Positions 13,142 to 22,472 of a stretch of DNA of 64,000 bases are shown here, one piece after another. This DNA comes from Sphingomonas jejuensis. Its GTDB lineage: Bacteria; Pseudomonadota; Alphaproteobacteria; Sphingomonadales; Sphingomonadaceae. The stretch lies in the NCBI RefSeq assembly GCF_011927695.1, contig NZ_JAATJE010000001.1, positions 310,001 to 374,000 on the forward strand. Reading direction: 5' to 3'. A model generated the notes under the pieces. That model was not told the origin of the DNA, did no database searches, and saw only the letters and a list, made by a program, of their open reading frames with translations. The position numbers and the translations under genes are program-made. How positions within the stretch are numbered: position 1 is the first letter of the stretch; every line of letters begins with the position of its first letter.

Positions 13142-14158
13142 TTATCTACCCCCGACCGGAACTTCGGTGACATCATTGCCGCGTGCGACGCGGATCACGG
13201 GCCCTGCGGCGCGCGGTGCCGCCGGGGCACCACCGCCAGGCGCGGCCGCCGGAGCGGGCGCCGGCGCATCCGCCGTGCGGGCCGGCACCGTGCTGCGCTG
13301 GAAGCGCGACACATCGCCGCCCGTGGTAAAGGAGGAACCGCCCTCTTGCGGCGCGTTGGCCAGGCTCGCCATCATGCGGCGCTCGGCGGCGGGATCGCTG
13401 CCGTCCGGCACGTTGACCGCACCCGATGCGATCGCCGCTTCCAGCTCGGACGCATTGTCGGCGATGGAGCGCAGCGACAGCGTGAGCGAGCCTGCGTTCT
13501 GCGCCACCGTGATCTTCTCGGCGATGCGCGGCGTGACCTCCAGCGTGACGTTGGAGAAGGTCTTCACCTCCGCGCGGCCCTCGGCATTGTCGCCGCTGGT
13601 GCGCTGGTCGGTCGCCAGCACGCGCAGGTTGCGCAGGAAGGTCTCGGTTACCTGCAGGGGCGGACCGTCACCGCCACCGGCGATGGTCTGCGTCAGCATC
13701 AGGTCGATGCGATCGCCCGGGAACACGAAGCCTGCGACACCCGTCTGCGTCGACACCGACACGGTGATCGCCCGCATGCCCGGGGCCAGCGCGGCGGCCA
13801 GGAAGCCGCGGTCGCCCGGCCGCACCAGCGCGCCCTGCGTCACCGGCTGCCCGGCGGTGATGGCAAAGCGCACCACCGTCCCCGCAAGCTGGGCGGGATC
13901 GCTCTCGCCCTTCACGAAATAGGCCTGCTGGACCAGATCCTTCGGCCAGGGCTGATAGCGGAAGCTGTCCGGCTCCAGGATGGTGCCGACCGGCAACGGC
14001 TTGGTCGCGACCAGGATTTCCGGCCCGGCGTTGTCCGGCACCGCAGCGGCCTGCGCCGTCGGGGTCGCGCTGCCGGCAAAGAGGCTGCGCGCCATGACGG
14101 CTGTCACCGCGGCGATCATCAGCGCTCCGACGAGCAGTGCGATCTTCTTGACGTCCAT
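13142..14158 (-). CDS. cpaB: Pilus assembly protein CpaB/RcpC
   Basis: The 338-residue protein begins MDVKKIALLVGALMIAAVTA, an uncleaved or cleaved N-terminal hydrophobic segment. An SAF-type domain follows (about 45-110, with ILVATKPLPVGTILEPD), then the RcpC region with VFPGDRIDLMLTQ. The C-terminus (about 285-338) is a low-complexity Ala/Pro/Gly stretch. CpaB is a periplasmic component of the secretin complex. The start at 14158 is preferred over a GTG or ATG further up because it gives the usual N-terminus. The cpaC start follows one base after its stop. Confidence 0.92.
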   Translation of the reverse strand: MDVKKIALLVGALMIAAVTAVMARSLFAGSATPTAQAAAVPDNAGPEILVATKPLPVGTILEPDSFRYQPWPKDLVQQAYFVKGESDPAQLAGTVVRFAITAGQPVTQGALVRPGDRGFLAAALAPGMRAITVSVSTQTGVAGFVFPGDRIDLMLTQTIAGGGDGPPLQVTETFLRNLRVLATDQRTSGDNAEGRAEVKTFSNVTLEVTPRIAEKITVAQNAGSLTLSLRSIADNASELEAAIASGAVNVPDGSDPAAERRMMASLANAPQEGGSSFTTGGDVSRFQRSTVPARTADAPAPAPAAAPGGGAPAAPRAAGPVIRVARGNDVTEVPVGGR

Positions 14159-14203
14159 GACGAAACTCGCCTCCCCAAACAGGCCCTTCAGACCCGAGAT
14201 CAA

Positions 14204-14680
14204 TCAAACAAATTGGTTAAGATAGCGTGTGCCGAGCACCCACAGCCCGGCGCCCGCGATGGCGACGCCATAGGGCACCTCGATCGCGCCTTCGGCCGGG
14301 CGGATGCGGTGCCAGACGATCATCACGACCGTCAGCGCGCCGCCACCCACCGCCATCCAGAACAGCATTTCGACAAGCGGGCCGAGCGGCAGCCACAGCG
14401 CCAGCGCACCCAGCAGCTTCACGTCGCCGCCGCCCATCATGCCGACCGCGAACAGCCCGGCAAACATCGCGAACACCGCGACGCCCAGGCCCAGCTGCAG
14501 CGCCATGCCGGGCCAGGGCGACAGGCCCGTCGCCCACCAGAAGGCGGGCGCGCAAAGGGCGATCGCCAGGTTCAGCCGGTCCCAGATGATCCGCTCGCGC
14601 AGGTCGGTCGCCGCTGCCGTCAGCAGGGCGGCCGCCAGCAGGCCGAGGAGGATCAGAGTCGGGGTGGGTGCGCCGGTCAT
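14204..14680 (-). CDS. cpaA: Prepilin peptidase CpaA/TadV
   Basis: The 158-residue membrane protein has about four to five hydrophobic segments and the GxGD aspartyl protease motif as MGGGDVKLLGALALWL, with an upstream conserved Asp in AAATDLRERII. It cleaves the leader of Flp-type prepilins at the inner membrane. It is the first gene of the minus-strand pilus operon and is divergent from the flavoprotein gene at 14732. No pilin gene lies upstream of it, which is the usual place. Confidence 0.92.
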   Translation of the reverse strand: MTGAPTPTLILLGLLAAALLTAAATDLRERIIWDRLNLAIALCAPAFWWATGLSPWPGMALQLGLGVAVFAMFAGLFAVGMMGGGDVKLLGALALWLPLGPLVEMLFWMAVGGGALTVVMIVWHRIRPAEGAIEVPYGVAIAGAGLWVLGTRYLNQFV

Positions 14681-14731
14681 CGTGTGATCGGCCTAGACGC
14701 AGGCCCTTGAGAAACCGTAACCGCCGCGTTC

Positions 14732-15832
14732 ATGAAGAGTTACGACGTCGTCATCGTCGGCGCGGGCATGGCGGGCGCCGGCCTCGCGGCCGAGATCGCG
14801 GGCGGGGCCGACGTGCTGCTGCTGGAGGCGGAGGCCCGCCCCGGCGTGCACGCGACCGGCCGATCGGCGGCGTTCTGGACGGAAAGCTATGGCGGCCCGG
14901 GCGTGCGCCCGCTGACCTCCGCATCGGGCCCCGCGCTTCGTGACGGCGGCTATCTCGCGCCGCGCAGGGCGCTCCACATCGGCCGGCCGGCCGACGAGTC
15001 GGCTCTTGCGCAATTTGAGCAGGATTTCGCCGGCAGCCTCGCCTTCCACCGCGTCGATCCGGCAGCGCTCGTGCCGGGGCTGAAGGCCGGCTGGGACCGC
15101 GCCATCGTGGAGCCAAGCTGCTCCGACATCGACGTCGCGCGGCTCCACCAGGATGCATTGGCGGCGGCGCGGCGGGGGAGCGCCGACCTCGCCTGCGATG
15201 CGCGGCTGCTCTCCGCCCGGTGGGACGGCGGCGGCTGGCGGGTCGACACCGCCGATGGCGGATCGTTCGGGGCCGGCCTCTTGGTCGACGCCGCGGGCGC
15301 CTGGGCCGATAACATCGCATCGCTGGCCGGTGTCCGCCCGATCGGCATCCGACCCTTTCGGCGCACGATCGTGCAACTGCGCGTCGATCCGCCCGCGCCT
15401 GCCGACCTCCCGCTGGTGATCGACGCCGGCGGCAGCTTCTACTTCAAGCCCGACACCGGCGGGCGGCTGTGGCTGTCGCCGCACGACGAGAGCCCGGCGG
15501 ATGCCGGGGATGCGGCGCCGGAGGAGATCGACGTGGCGCTCGCCATCGACCGCCTGCAATCGGTCGTGGACTGGCGAGTCGCGCAGGTCGAACATCGCTG
15601 GGCGGGCCTGCGCAGCTTCGCGCCCGACCGGCTGCCGGTCTATGGTTTTGCCACCGACCATCCCGGCTTCTTCTGGTGCGCGGGGCAGGGCGGCTTCGGC
15701 ATCCAGACCGCACCCGCCGCCGCCGCGCTCGCCGCCGCGCTTCTGACCGGCACCGCCCCGGCGGGCGCCGCAGCCGGGATCGATCCGGCGCGTTACAGCC
15801 CCGAACGCTTCTCGGACGGAGGACAGCCGTGA
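14732..15832 (+). CDS. FAD-dependent oxidoreductase, D-amino acid oxidase family
   Basis: The 366-residue protein has an N-terminal Rossmann FAD motif (DVVIVGAGMAGAGLAAEIAG) and the C-terminal FAD-contact region with FWCAGQGGFGIQTAPAAA, typical of DAO-fold enzymes that oxidise amines or amino/hydroxy acids. No membrane segment is visible. The substrate cannot be named. The stop overlaps the GTG start of the glutathione S-transferase gene by four bases, so the two are co-translated. It is divergent from the pilus operon. Confidence 0.9.
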   Translation: MKSYDVVIVGAGMAGAGLAAEIAGGADVLLLEAEARPGVHATGRSAAFWTESYGGPGVRPLTSASGPALRDGGYLAPRRALHIGRPADESALAQFEQDFAGSLAFHRVDPAALVPGLKAGWDRAIVEPSCSDIDVARLHQDALAAARRGSADLACDARLLSARWDGGGWRVDTADGGSFGAGLLVDAAGAWADNIASLAGVRPIGIRPFRRTIVQLRVDPPAPADLPLVIDAGGSFYFKPDTGGRLWLSPHDESPADAGDAAPEEIDVALAIDRLQSVVDWRVAQVEHRWAGLRSFAPDRLPVYGFATDHPGFFWCAGQGGFGIQTAPAAAALAAALLTGTAPAGAAAGIDPARYSPERFSDGGQP

Positions 15833-16458
15833 TCGATCTCTACACCTGGGGCACGCCCAACGGCCACAAGGCCGCGATCATGCTGGAGGAGGTCGGCGCC
15901 GATTATCGGGTGAAGCCCGTCGACATCTCGAAGGACGAGCAGTTCGCGCCCGATTTCCTGCGCATCTCTCCCAACAACAAGATTCCGGCGATCGTCGACC
16001 ATGATGCCGACGGCGGCCCGCTCTCCGTTTTCGAAAGCGGCGCGATCCTCGTCTATCTGGCGGACAAGTTCGGGCAGCTGCTGCCGGCGTCCGGCCCGGG
16101 ACGCTACAAGGCGCTGGAATGGCTGTTCTGGCAGGTCGGCGGCCTCGGCCCCATGCTCGGGCAGCTGGCCTTTTTCGCCAATCGCGCGCCGGACAAGCTC
16201 CCGCCGGCGATCAGCCGCTTCACCGACGAATCGATCCGCCTGCTCGGCGTCATGGACAAGCGGCTGGGCGAGGCCGCCTTCCTGGCGGGCGACGACTATT
16301 CGGTCGCCGACATCGCCTGCTACCACTGGGCGCTCGTCAGCCGGGAAGGCTTGCGCGATGCGCTGGCCGACATGCCCGACCGCCCCAACCTCAACCGCTG
16401 GCTGGATGCCGTCGGCGCCCGCCCGGCCGTGCAGAAGGGCATGAAGATCCCGAACTAG
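15829..16458 (+). CDS. Glutathione S-transferase, YfcG/YghU-like
   Basis: The 209-residue protein has the thioredoxin-fold N-domain beginning MIDLYTWGTPNGHKAAIMLE and the Glu-Ser glutathione contact VFESGAILVYLADKFG near residues 64-79, then an all-helical C-domain. The WGTPNGHK motif is typical of the bacterial Nu-class (YfcG/YghU), which have disulfide reductase and peroxidase activities. The GTG start lies inside the stop region of the preceding gene. Confidence 0.92.
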   Translation: MIDLYTWGTPNGHKAAIMLEEVGADYRVKPVDISKDEQFAPDFLRISPNNKIPAIVDHDADGGPLSVFESGAILVYLADKFGQLLPASGPGRYKALEWLFWQVGGLGPMLGQLAFFANRAPDKLPPAISRFTDESIRLLGVMDKRLGEAAFLAGDDYSVADIACYHWALVSREGLRDALADMPDRPNLNRWLDAVGARPAVQKGMKIPN

Positions 16459-16696
16459 GCCGGAGGTGCATGAGCGGACTGTCCGCTTGCGCCCAATCCT
16501 GGATGATGAGGCGAGCAACCGGTCTTCGCGGACCCGGTCGATTGTTCAGCCCGATCTTCCCTTGTCCCACCTTCAGGGAAGATCTTGGGAAAAAGCTATC
16601 GGGAACAGGTTTACGGAAAGCCGATGCTCCGGACACCTCCCGGCGCGATCAGCAGGGCCACCCTCCCTACGGTTTCGTTTACAGGAAGCGTGTCGT
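16459..16696. other. Non-coding gap of 238 bases
   Basis: This stretch separates the glutathione S-transferase gene from the convergent aldo/keto reductase gene. Short open frames here show no recognisable protein. No clear terminator hairpin, repeat or RNA gene is seen. Confidence 0.5.
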
Positions 16697-17773
16697 TCAT
16701 TCCTCCCAGCCGGTGACGTCATGCCCGCCAAACACCATCCGGCGGATGGGTGCGGCGGTCAGCGACGCGGTAAAGCCGGGCACCGGCGCACTGGCGGCGG
16801 TCAGCCGGGTCAGATGTTCGGGATCGAGGCGCAGACTGGCGGCGGCGATATTGCCTTCCAGTTGTGACGCCTCCCGCGCGCCGATCAACGTCGAGGCGAC
16901 ACCGGGCCGGTGCAGCGTCCAGGCTAGCGCGACTTCGGCCGGTGACCGTCTCAACTCGTCCGCGACGGTCGTCAGCGTGTCGAGGATATCCCAGTTGCGG
17001 TTTGAGAACTTGCTGTCGCCGAACGGGTTGGCGCCGCTCAGGCGGCCGGTGCCGGATGTGTCCTCCCGCCGGTACTTGCCCGACAGAAAGCCGCCCGCCA
17101 GCGGGCTCCAGGGAATGACGCCCATGCCACCCTCGCGTGCGACCGGGACATGCTCGGCCTCCACATCGCGTGCAACGAGCGAATATTCGACCTGTATCGC
17201 GATCGGCCCGGGCACGCCGCGTTCGCTCGCGATCGTCGCGGCCTTGCAGGCCAGCCATGCCGGCATGTCAGAGAAGCCATAGTAGCGGATCTTTCCGGCG
17301 CGCACGAGGTCGCCCAGCGTCTGAACAATCTCTCCGACCGGCGTCACGCCGTCCCAGATATGCATCCAGTACAGGTCGACATAATCGGTGCCGAGTCGTC
17401 GCAGCGACGCGTCCAGCGCCCGGTGGATGTTCTTCGCGCCGGCGCCCCCGGCATGGGGATTGCCGCGACCGGCCTGCCCCGCCGCCAGCGGGTTGGCGGA
17501 GGCGTTGAAGCCGAACTTGGTCGCCAGCACGATCTCGTCCCGGACACCCGCATCCGCGATGAAACTGCCGAGCAGCCGCTCGCTTTCGCCACCGGCATAG
17601 ATGTCCGCGGTATCGACGAAGTTGCCACCAGCCTCGCGATAGGCATCGAAGATTGCCCGCGAGGTCGCCTGGTCGGCCCCCCACTCACCGAGGCCGAAAG
17701 TCATGGTGCCAAGCGCAAGCGGGCTGACAACGAGGCCCGAGCGGCCAAGGGTGCGGTAATTAAAAAGCGACAT
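16697..17773 (-). CDS. Aldo/keto reductase
   Basis: The 358-residue TIM-barrel NADPH oxidoreductase carries the catalytic tetrad of the family: Asp54 and Tyr59 in DTADIYAGG, Lys86 in LATKFGF, and His138 in YWMHIWDG. The C-terminal nucleotide-binding part reads STLIGAREASQLEGNI. It resembles the YajO/Tas group. The gene is divergent from a TetR regulator across 49 bases, a layout that suggests control by that regulator. Confidence 0.92.
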   Translation of the reverse strand: MSLFNYRTLGRSGLVVSPLALGTMTFGLGEWGADQATSRAIFDAYREAGGNFVDTADIYAGGESERLLGSFIADAGVRDEIVLATKFGFNASANPLAAGQAGRGNPHAGGAGAKNIHRALDASLRRLGTDYVDLYWMHIWDGVTPVGEIVQTLGDLVRAGKIRYYGFSDMPAWLACKAATIASERGVPGPIAIQVEYSLVARDVEAEHVPVAREGGMGVIPWSPLAGGFLSGKYRREDTSGTGRLSGANPFGDSKFSNRNWDILDTLTTVADELRRSPAEVALAWTLHRPGVASTLIGAREASQLEGNIAAASLRLDPEHLTRLTAASAPVPGFTASLTAAPIRRMVFGGHDVTGWEE

Positions 17774-17822
17774 AACCAGACTTTCGTAGCGTTCGATATG
17801 AAACCTATGCTAGAGCAGGCCG

Positions 17823-18482
17823 ATGAGGTCAATCGATTCCACAGCGATCGCTACGAATCCTGGCGCGGAGGGTAGCGCCAGGCGCAAGGGCGGACGTCCG
17901 CTGTCGTTCAACCGCGATGCGGCGCTCGATCGAGCCATGCACCTGTTCTGGCGGCACGGGTACGAAACGACGTCGATCAGCGACCTGACTGCCGCGATGG
18001 GGATCACGCCTCCAAGCCTTTACACGGCATTCGGCGATAAGCGCCGCCTGTTTCTGGAGGCCGTGCGGCGCTATGCGGGCGAGCCGGAGGCGGCCGAGGC
18101 GGCCATCGCCGATGCGCCGAGTGCGCATGATGCCGCCCAAACTTTGCTGACCGGCGCCGTCGAGATGTTCACGGGGGCGGACACGCCGCCCGGATGCCTG
18201 CTCGCCAGTGCGACCGCGAGCGGGTCGGCGGCATCGCAGGACGTCCAAGCGGTGGTCGCTGCCTATCGTCGCCGCATCACCGATGCCCTCACCGCGCGTA
18301 TCGAACGGGACGTGGCGGCCGGTGTGCTCCCACGCGGTGCGGACGCTGGGGCGCTCGCTGGGCTGGTTGTTGCGGTCATCCAGGGCTTGTCCGTGTTGGC
18401 ACGCGATGGCGCGCCAAGAACGGCTCTGGCGGGCGTCGCAGACGCTGCGCTCCGAGCCTGGCCTGAGGATGTGACTGCTTGA
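17823..18482 (+). CDS. TetR/AcrR family transcriptional regulator
   Basis: The 219-residue protein has an N-terminal TetR helix-turn-helix (about 27-75) with LFWRHGYETTSISDLTAAMG and the recognition helix region PPSLYTAFGDKR. The C-terminal ligand domain is like that of the AcrR group seen next to reductases (GCLLASATAS). It is divergent from the aldo/keto reductase gene, and its stop TGA overlaps the TTG start of the hydrolase gene. It probably controls both. Confidence 0.92.
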   Translation: MRSIDSTAIATNPGAEGSARRKGGRPLSFNRDAALDRAMHLFWRHGYETTSISDLTAAMGITPPSLYTAFGDKRRLFLEAVRRYAGEPEAAEAAIADAPSAHDAAQTLLTGAVEMFTGADTPPGCLLASATASGSAASQDVQAVVAAYRRRITDALTARIERDVAAGVLPRGADAGALAGLVVAVIQGLSVLARDGAPRTALAGVADAALRAWPEDVTA

Positions 18483-19765
18483 GTTCGCCGCACCCGTCGA
18501 TCGAGTGGTCGTCGCGTCGCGGCTTTCTGGCAGCCGGAGCAGGCGGGTTGCTCGCATTCAGCTTCGGCCGTGCTCTTGCAACGAACGGGGAAGGACATGC
18601 CATGTCTGGATCGCCTTATGGCGACGCGCCGCTGGCACCCGGCATCCGGTCACGGGTGGTGACGGGGATCAACGGCCTCGACGTGCATCTGCTCGAGGCG
18701 GGGTTTGGTGATCCGGTCCGGCCGCTCGCATTGTTGCTGCACGGCTTTCCCGACCTCGCCTATGGCTGGCGGCACCTGATGCCGCTGCTGGCAGAGGCCG
18801 GCTATCACGTCGTCGCGCCCGACCAGCGAGGGTTTGGCCGCACGACTGGTTGGGTGAACGACTATGACGCGCCGCTGGCGCCGTTCGGGCTGCTGAACCT
18901 GGTTCGCGATGCGCTCGCGCTGGTCTCGGCGCTCGGTCACCGGCAGACGGCGCTGCTCGTCGGCCATGACTTCGGGTCGCCGGTGGCGGCTTACTGCGCC
19001 ATTGCTCGCCCTGATGTGTTCCGGTCCGTTGTCCTGATGAGTGCGCCGTTCCCCGGCGTCCCGACGCTGCCTTTTGACACAGCGAATGGAAGCGCCATTG
19101 CGACCCCCGTCGCGGACCCGCACAAGCTGACAAAAGCGCTGGCCGCGCTCGACCCGCCACGGGTACTCTACCAGCAGTATCTCGCGACGCGCGAGGCGAA
19201 CGAGGACCTCTCCCATCCAGCGCAGGGGCTGCATCGGTTCCTGCGCACCTTCTTTCACGTGAAGAGCGGCGACTGGCCCGGAAACATGCCGCATCCGCTC
19301 ACGGATCCGTCTGCCGGGGCGTTTGCGGCGCTGCCGACCTACTATGTCATGGAACGCGGCACGACGATGGCACAGAACGTCGCTCCGTTCGAACCCAATG
19401 CGGCGCACGTCGCAACGTGTCGCTGGCTTACCGAACCCGAACTTGCTGTCTATGTGAGCGAATATGCGCGCACCGGCTTTCAGGGCGCGCTGATGATGTA
19501 TCGCGTGCTCGCCGATCCATTACTCAACAGGGAACTGCGGCTGTTCTCCGGCCGGACGATCGACGTGCCTTCCCTGTTCGTCGGCGGGACGAAGGACTGG
19601 GCGACCTATGTCGCGCCGGGCGCGCTCGACCTGATGCGGTCAGGCGCGACCACGCAGTTACAGGGCATCGAGATTATCGACGGGGCGGGCCACTGGATCC
19701 AGCAGGAGAAGCCGGCGCAGCTCGGCAGGCTGCTGCTGGATTTCGCACCCAAGTCGCCAGCATGA
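18479..19765 (+). CDS. Tat-exported alpha/beta hydrolase, epoxide hydrolase-like
   Basis: The protein has 428 residues from a TTG start at 18479. The N-terminus carries a twin-arginine signal (SSRRGFLAAGAGGLLAFSFG) that would be lost if the ATG at 18602 were used, so the upstream start is preferred. The body is an alpha/beta hydrolase with the oxyanion segment LLHGFPD (about 87-92), the nucleophile elbow VGHDFGSP (Asp164) and the catalytic His405 in DGAGHWIQ. An Asp nucleophile is typical of epoxide hydrolases and haloalkane dehalogenases. It is coupled to the TetR gene. Confidence 0.85.
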   Translation: MSSPHPSIEWSSRRGFLAAGAGGLLAFSFGRALATNGEGHAMSGSPYGDAPLAPGIRSRVVTGINGLDVHLLEAGFGDPVRPLALLLHGFPDLAYGWRHLMPLLAEAGYHVVAPDQRGFGRTTGWVNDYDAPLAPFGLLNLVRDALALVSALGHRQTALLVGHDFGSPVAAYCAIARPDVFRSVVLMSAPFPGVPTLPFDTANGSAIATPVADPHKLTKALAALDPPRVLYQQYLATREANEDLSHPAQGLHRFLRTFFHVKSGDWPGNMPHPLTDPSAGAFAALPTYYVMERGTTMAQNVAPFEPNAAHVATCRWLTEPELAVYVSEYARTGFQGALMMYRVLADPLLNRELRLFSGRTIDVPSLFVGGTKDWATYVAPGALDLMRSGATTQLQGIEIIDGAGHWIQQEKPAQLGRLLLDFAPKSPA

Positions 19766-20012
19766 GGCGCTTTCTCGTTTCTCCATCCTTTTTGGCGAGG
19801 CCGCGATCCGAAAAGGTCCGCTGTTGCGACCCGCCTTGTTAAGAGCTCACCCCGTTTCCCAAACAGAAGCGGACGTGATCGTTTGAACCGGAGGCGGTGA
19901 GCTACAGGGCCACGACCTGGCTGGCCTCAGCGCCACACCAGTCCGCTGATAGCGCACTCGAAAAGACGGCCTGACCGCGCCTTTCTCCGTTCGCCCCTTG
20001 CCGACAGGCGCC
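19766..20012. other. Non-coding gap of 247 bases with interleaved inverted repeats
   Basis: No gene is visible between the hydrolase gene and the convergent rnhA. Two perfect inverted repeats interleave: GTCCGCT (19816-19822) with AGCGGAC (19868-19874), and AGCTCACC (19844-19851) with GGTGAGCT (19896-19903). As RNA they would have to form a pseudoknot. This may be chance. Confidence 0.35.
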
Positions 20013-20456
20013 TTACCGCTTCAGCCGCGCGGCTTCCGCGGCGGCGGACGCAAGCCGGTCGGCGCGCTCGTTGTCGGGGTGGCCGGCATGGCCCTTCACC
20101 CAGGTCCACTGGATGCGGTGAGGCTTGGCCGCCTCGATCAGCGCCTGCCACAGCTCGGCATTCTTCACCGGCTTGCGGTCGGCGGTCTTCCAGCCGTTCT
20201 TCTGCCAGCCCTTCACCCACTTGGTGAGGCCGTCCATCACATAACGGCTGTCGGTGGACAGGGTGACCGCGCACGGGCGGCTCAGCGCCCTGAGCCCCTC
20301 GATCGCGGCGGTCAGCTCCATGCGGTTGTTGGTGGTCTCCGGCTCGCCGCCCGACAGCTCCTTCTCGACGGTGCCGAACCGCAGCAGCGCGCCCCAGCCG
20401 CCCGGCCCCGGATTGCCCTTGCACGCGCCGTCCGTCGCGATCTCCACGCTCGACAT
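20013..20456 (-). CDS. rnhA: Ribonuclease HI
   Basis: The 147-residue enzyme degrades the RNA strand of RNA-DNA hybrids. The catalytic DEDD residues are visible: Asp9 in [15 protein letters not shown], Glu47 in NNRMELTA, Asp69 in LSTDSRYV and Asp133 in ERADRLAS, with the active-site His123 in VKGHAGH. The ATG at 20456 gives the standard length and avoids overlap with thrB, which ends five bases upstream. Confidence 0.96.
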   Translation of the reverse strand: MSSVEIATDGACKGNPGPGGWGALLRFGTVEKELSGGEPETTNNRMELTAAIEGLRALSRPCAVTLSTDSRYVMDGLTKWVKGWQKNGWKTADRKPVKNAELWQALIEAAKPHRIQWTWVKGHAGHPDNERADRLASAAAEAARLKR

Positions 20457-20461
20457 TTCGT

Positions 20462-21412
20462 TCACCGGAAAGCGTCCCCGTTCGCCTGATACCATTCCAG
20501 CCGGCGCAGATAGGCGAGCGGGTCCTTGCGTGTCACCAGCGCGTCGGCGGGCGTGTTCAGCCAATCCCAGGCGCGCGTCAGCATAAACCGGATGCAGGCG
20601 CCCTCCGCCAGCACGGGCAGCGCCGCGCGCTCCTCCGCCAGCAGGCCGAACCGGGCCGCATATCCCGACACCAGCGCCGGGCCGACCCCGTCGATCGGGT
20701 GACCTTCCGTGTCGAACGCCCAGGCCGAATGCATCACCGCCACGTCATAGGCGCGGATGTCGGTGCAGGCGAAATAGAAGTCGATCAGCCCGGTCACCGC
20801 GTCGCCCAGCATCAGCACATTGTCCGGGAACAGGTCGGCATGAATGGTCGCGACCGGCAGCGCGTGCGGCCAGGCGCGCTCCACCCGGGCAAGGGCCGCG
20901 TCGATCCGGTCGAACAGCCCGGGCGCGATCGTGTCGATGCCCCGCCCGCACCGCTCCAGCAGCGGGCGCCATCCGGCGATCCCCAGGTCGTTCGGCCGGG
21001 TTGGCGTGAAATCGGCCACCGCCGCGTGCAGCCGGCCGAGCGCCTCGCCCGCCGCCGCCGCCTGCGCCGCGGTCGGGCGCGATGGCGACACGCCCGGCAG
21101 GAACTGGATCAGGCAGGCGGGCCGGCCCTCCAGCGTGCCGATTGCGTTTCCTGCACTATCCAACAGCGCGCGCGGCGCCGGCACGCCCGCGGCGTCAACT
21201 TGGTCCACAAGCGCAAGGAAGAACGGCAGGTCCGCCGCCGACACCCGCTTCTCATACAGGGTGAGGATGAACCGCCCCCGCGTCGTCTCGACCAGGTAGT
21301 TCGAATTCTCGACACCCTCGGCGATCCCCTTCGCCGACACCAGCTCGCCCTGGTCGTAGCGCTTCAGGAAAGCGCCCAGCGCTTCGGCCGGAACCGCGGT
21401 ATAGACCGCCAC
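20462..21412 (-). CDS. thrB: Homoserine kinase, ThrB type II
   Basis: The 316-residue protein begins [20 protein letters not shown] from a GTG at 21412 and belongs to the aminoglycoside-phosphotransferase-like homoserine kinases of alphaproteobacteria, which phosphorylate homoserine for threonine synthesis. Kinase signatures are [15 protein letters not shown] (catalytic loop) and [11 protein letters not shown] (metal-binding DFG-like). The GTG lies one base after the ispH stop. The ispH-thrB-rnhA order is common in sphingomonads. Confidence 0.95.
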   Translation of the reverse strand: MAVYTAVPAEALGAFLKRYDQGELVSAKGIAEGVENSNYLVETTRGRFILTLYEKRVSAADLPFFLALVDQVDAAGVPAPRALLDSAGNAIGTLEGRPACLIQFLPGVSPSRPTAAQAAAAGEALGRLHAAVADFTPTRPNDLGIAGWRPLLERCGRGIDTIAPGLFDRIDAALARVERAWPHALPVATIHADLFPDNVLMLGDAVTGLIDFYFACTDIRAYDVAVMHSAWAFDTEGHPIDGVGPALVSGYAARFGLLAEERAALPVLAEGACIRFMLTRAWDWLNTPADALVTRKDPLAYLRRLEWYQANGDAFR

Positions 21413-21413
21413 G

Positions 21414-22373
21414 TCAGCTGGGCTGGAGCGCGCGCGGCAGCTTGAACGCCATCCGCTCCACCGTTTGTTCGACCTCGCGCTCCTCGATGTCGAAACGCTC
21501 GGCGAGCTTCGCGACGACCTCTCGCACCAGCGTCTCGGGCGCCGACGCGCCGGCGGTGATGCCCAAGGTGCCGACACCCTCCAGCCAGTCGAAGTCGATC
21601 TCCGCCGCGCGCTGGATCAGCCGGGCCGATGTGCCCTCCCGCTCGGCGACCTCGACCAGCCGGACCGAGTTCGAGCTGTTCGGCGCGCCGATCACCAGCA
21701 TTGCGTCGCAGGCCGATGCGATCGCCTTCACCGCCGCCTGCCGGTTGGAGGTGGCGTAGCAGATGTCCTCCCCGCGCGGCGCCTGGATCAGCGGGAACCG
21801 CTCCTGCAGCGCCCGGACCATCTCCGCCGTGTCGTCGACCGACAGGGTGGTCTGAGTCAGGAAGGCAAGGTTGGCGGGATCGTCGACCTGGAGCGCCGCG
21901 ACATCGTCCAGCGTCTCCACCAGCGTCATGCGGCCGATGGGCACCTGGCCCAGCGTCCCGATCACCTCCGGGTGACCGCGGTGCCCGATGAACAGGATGT
22001 GCCGCCCGTCCTGAACCAGCCGCTCGGCCTGCCGGTGGACCTTGGACACGAGCGGGCAGGTGGCGTCGAGATAGTCGAGCCCGCGCGCTTCCGCCGCCGC
22101 CGGCACCGCCTTCGGCACGCCGTGCGCGGAAAAGACGACGGGCGCGCCGTCGGGCACCTCGTCCAGCTCCTCCACGAACACCGCGCCCTGCGCGCGCAGA
22201 TTGTCCACCACATAGCGGTTGTGGACGATCTCGTGCCGCACATAGACGGGGGCACCGTGCTTCTCGATCGCGAGTTCGACGATGCGGATGGCGCGGTCGA
22301 CACCGGCGCAGAAGCCGCGCGGCGCGGCGATCAGCAGCTGGAGCAAGGGACGGCGACGGGTGAGCATGTCCAT
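21414..22373 (-). CDS. ispH: 4-Hydroxy-3-methylbut-2-enyl diphosphate reductase
   Basis: The 319-residue iron-sulfur enzyme performs the last step of the MEP isoprenoid pathway, giving IPP and DMAPP. The three cluster cysteines are present: Cys22 in [13 protein letters not shown], Cys106 in DATCPLV and Cys205 in [11 protein letters not shown]. The substrate-binding HGVP and TQTTLS motifs are also clear. It is the first gene of the ispH-thrB-rnhA group and is divergent from the lipoprotein gene at 22473. Confidence 0.97.
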   Translation of the reverse strand: MDMLTRRRPLLQLLIAAPRGFCAGVDRAIRIVELAIEKHGAPVYVRHEIVHNRYVVDNLRAQGAVFVEELDEVPDGAPVVFSAHGVPKAVPAAAEARGLDYLDATCPLVSKVHRQAERLVQDGRHILFIGHRGHPEVIGTLGQVPIGRMTLVETLDDVAALQVDDPANLAFLTQTTLSVDDTAEMVRALQERFPLIQAPRGEDICYATSNRQAAVKAIASACDAMLVIGAPNSSNSVRLVEVAEREGTSARLIQRAAEIDFDWLEGVGTLGITAGASAPETLVREVVAKLAERFDIEEREVEQTVERMAFKLPRALQPS

Positions 22374-22472
22374 GCCGCTGCCCTACGCCATTGCTTGCGG
22401 TTGCAAAAGCAGCTTCCTATGGTCCGCCTCGTCTTGCGGGCCTGCGCGTCCGGCTCGTGCTTAGGGAAGTTC

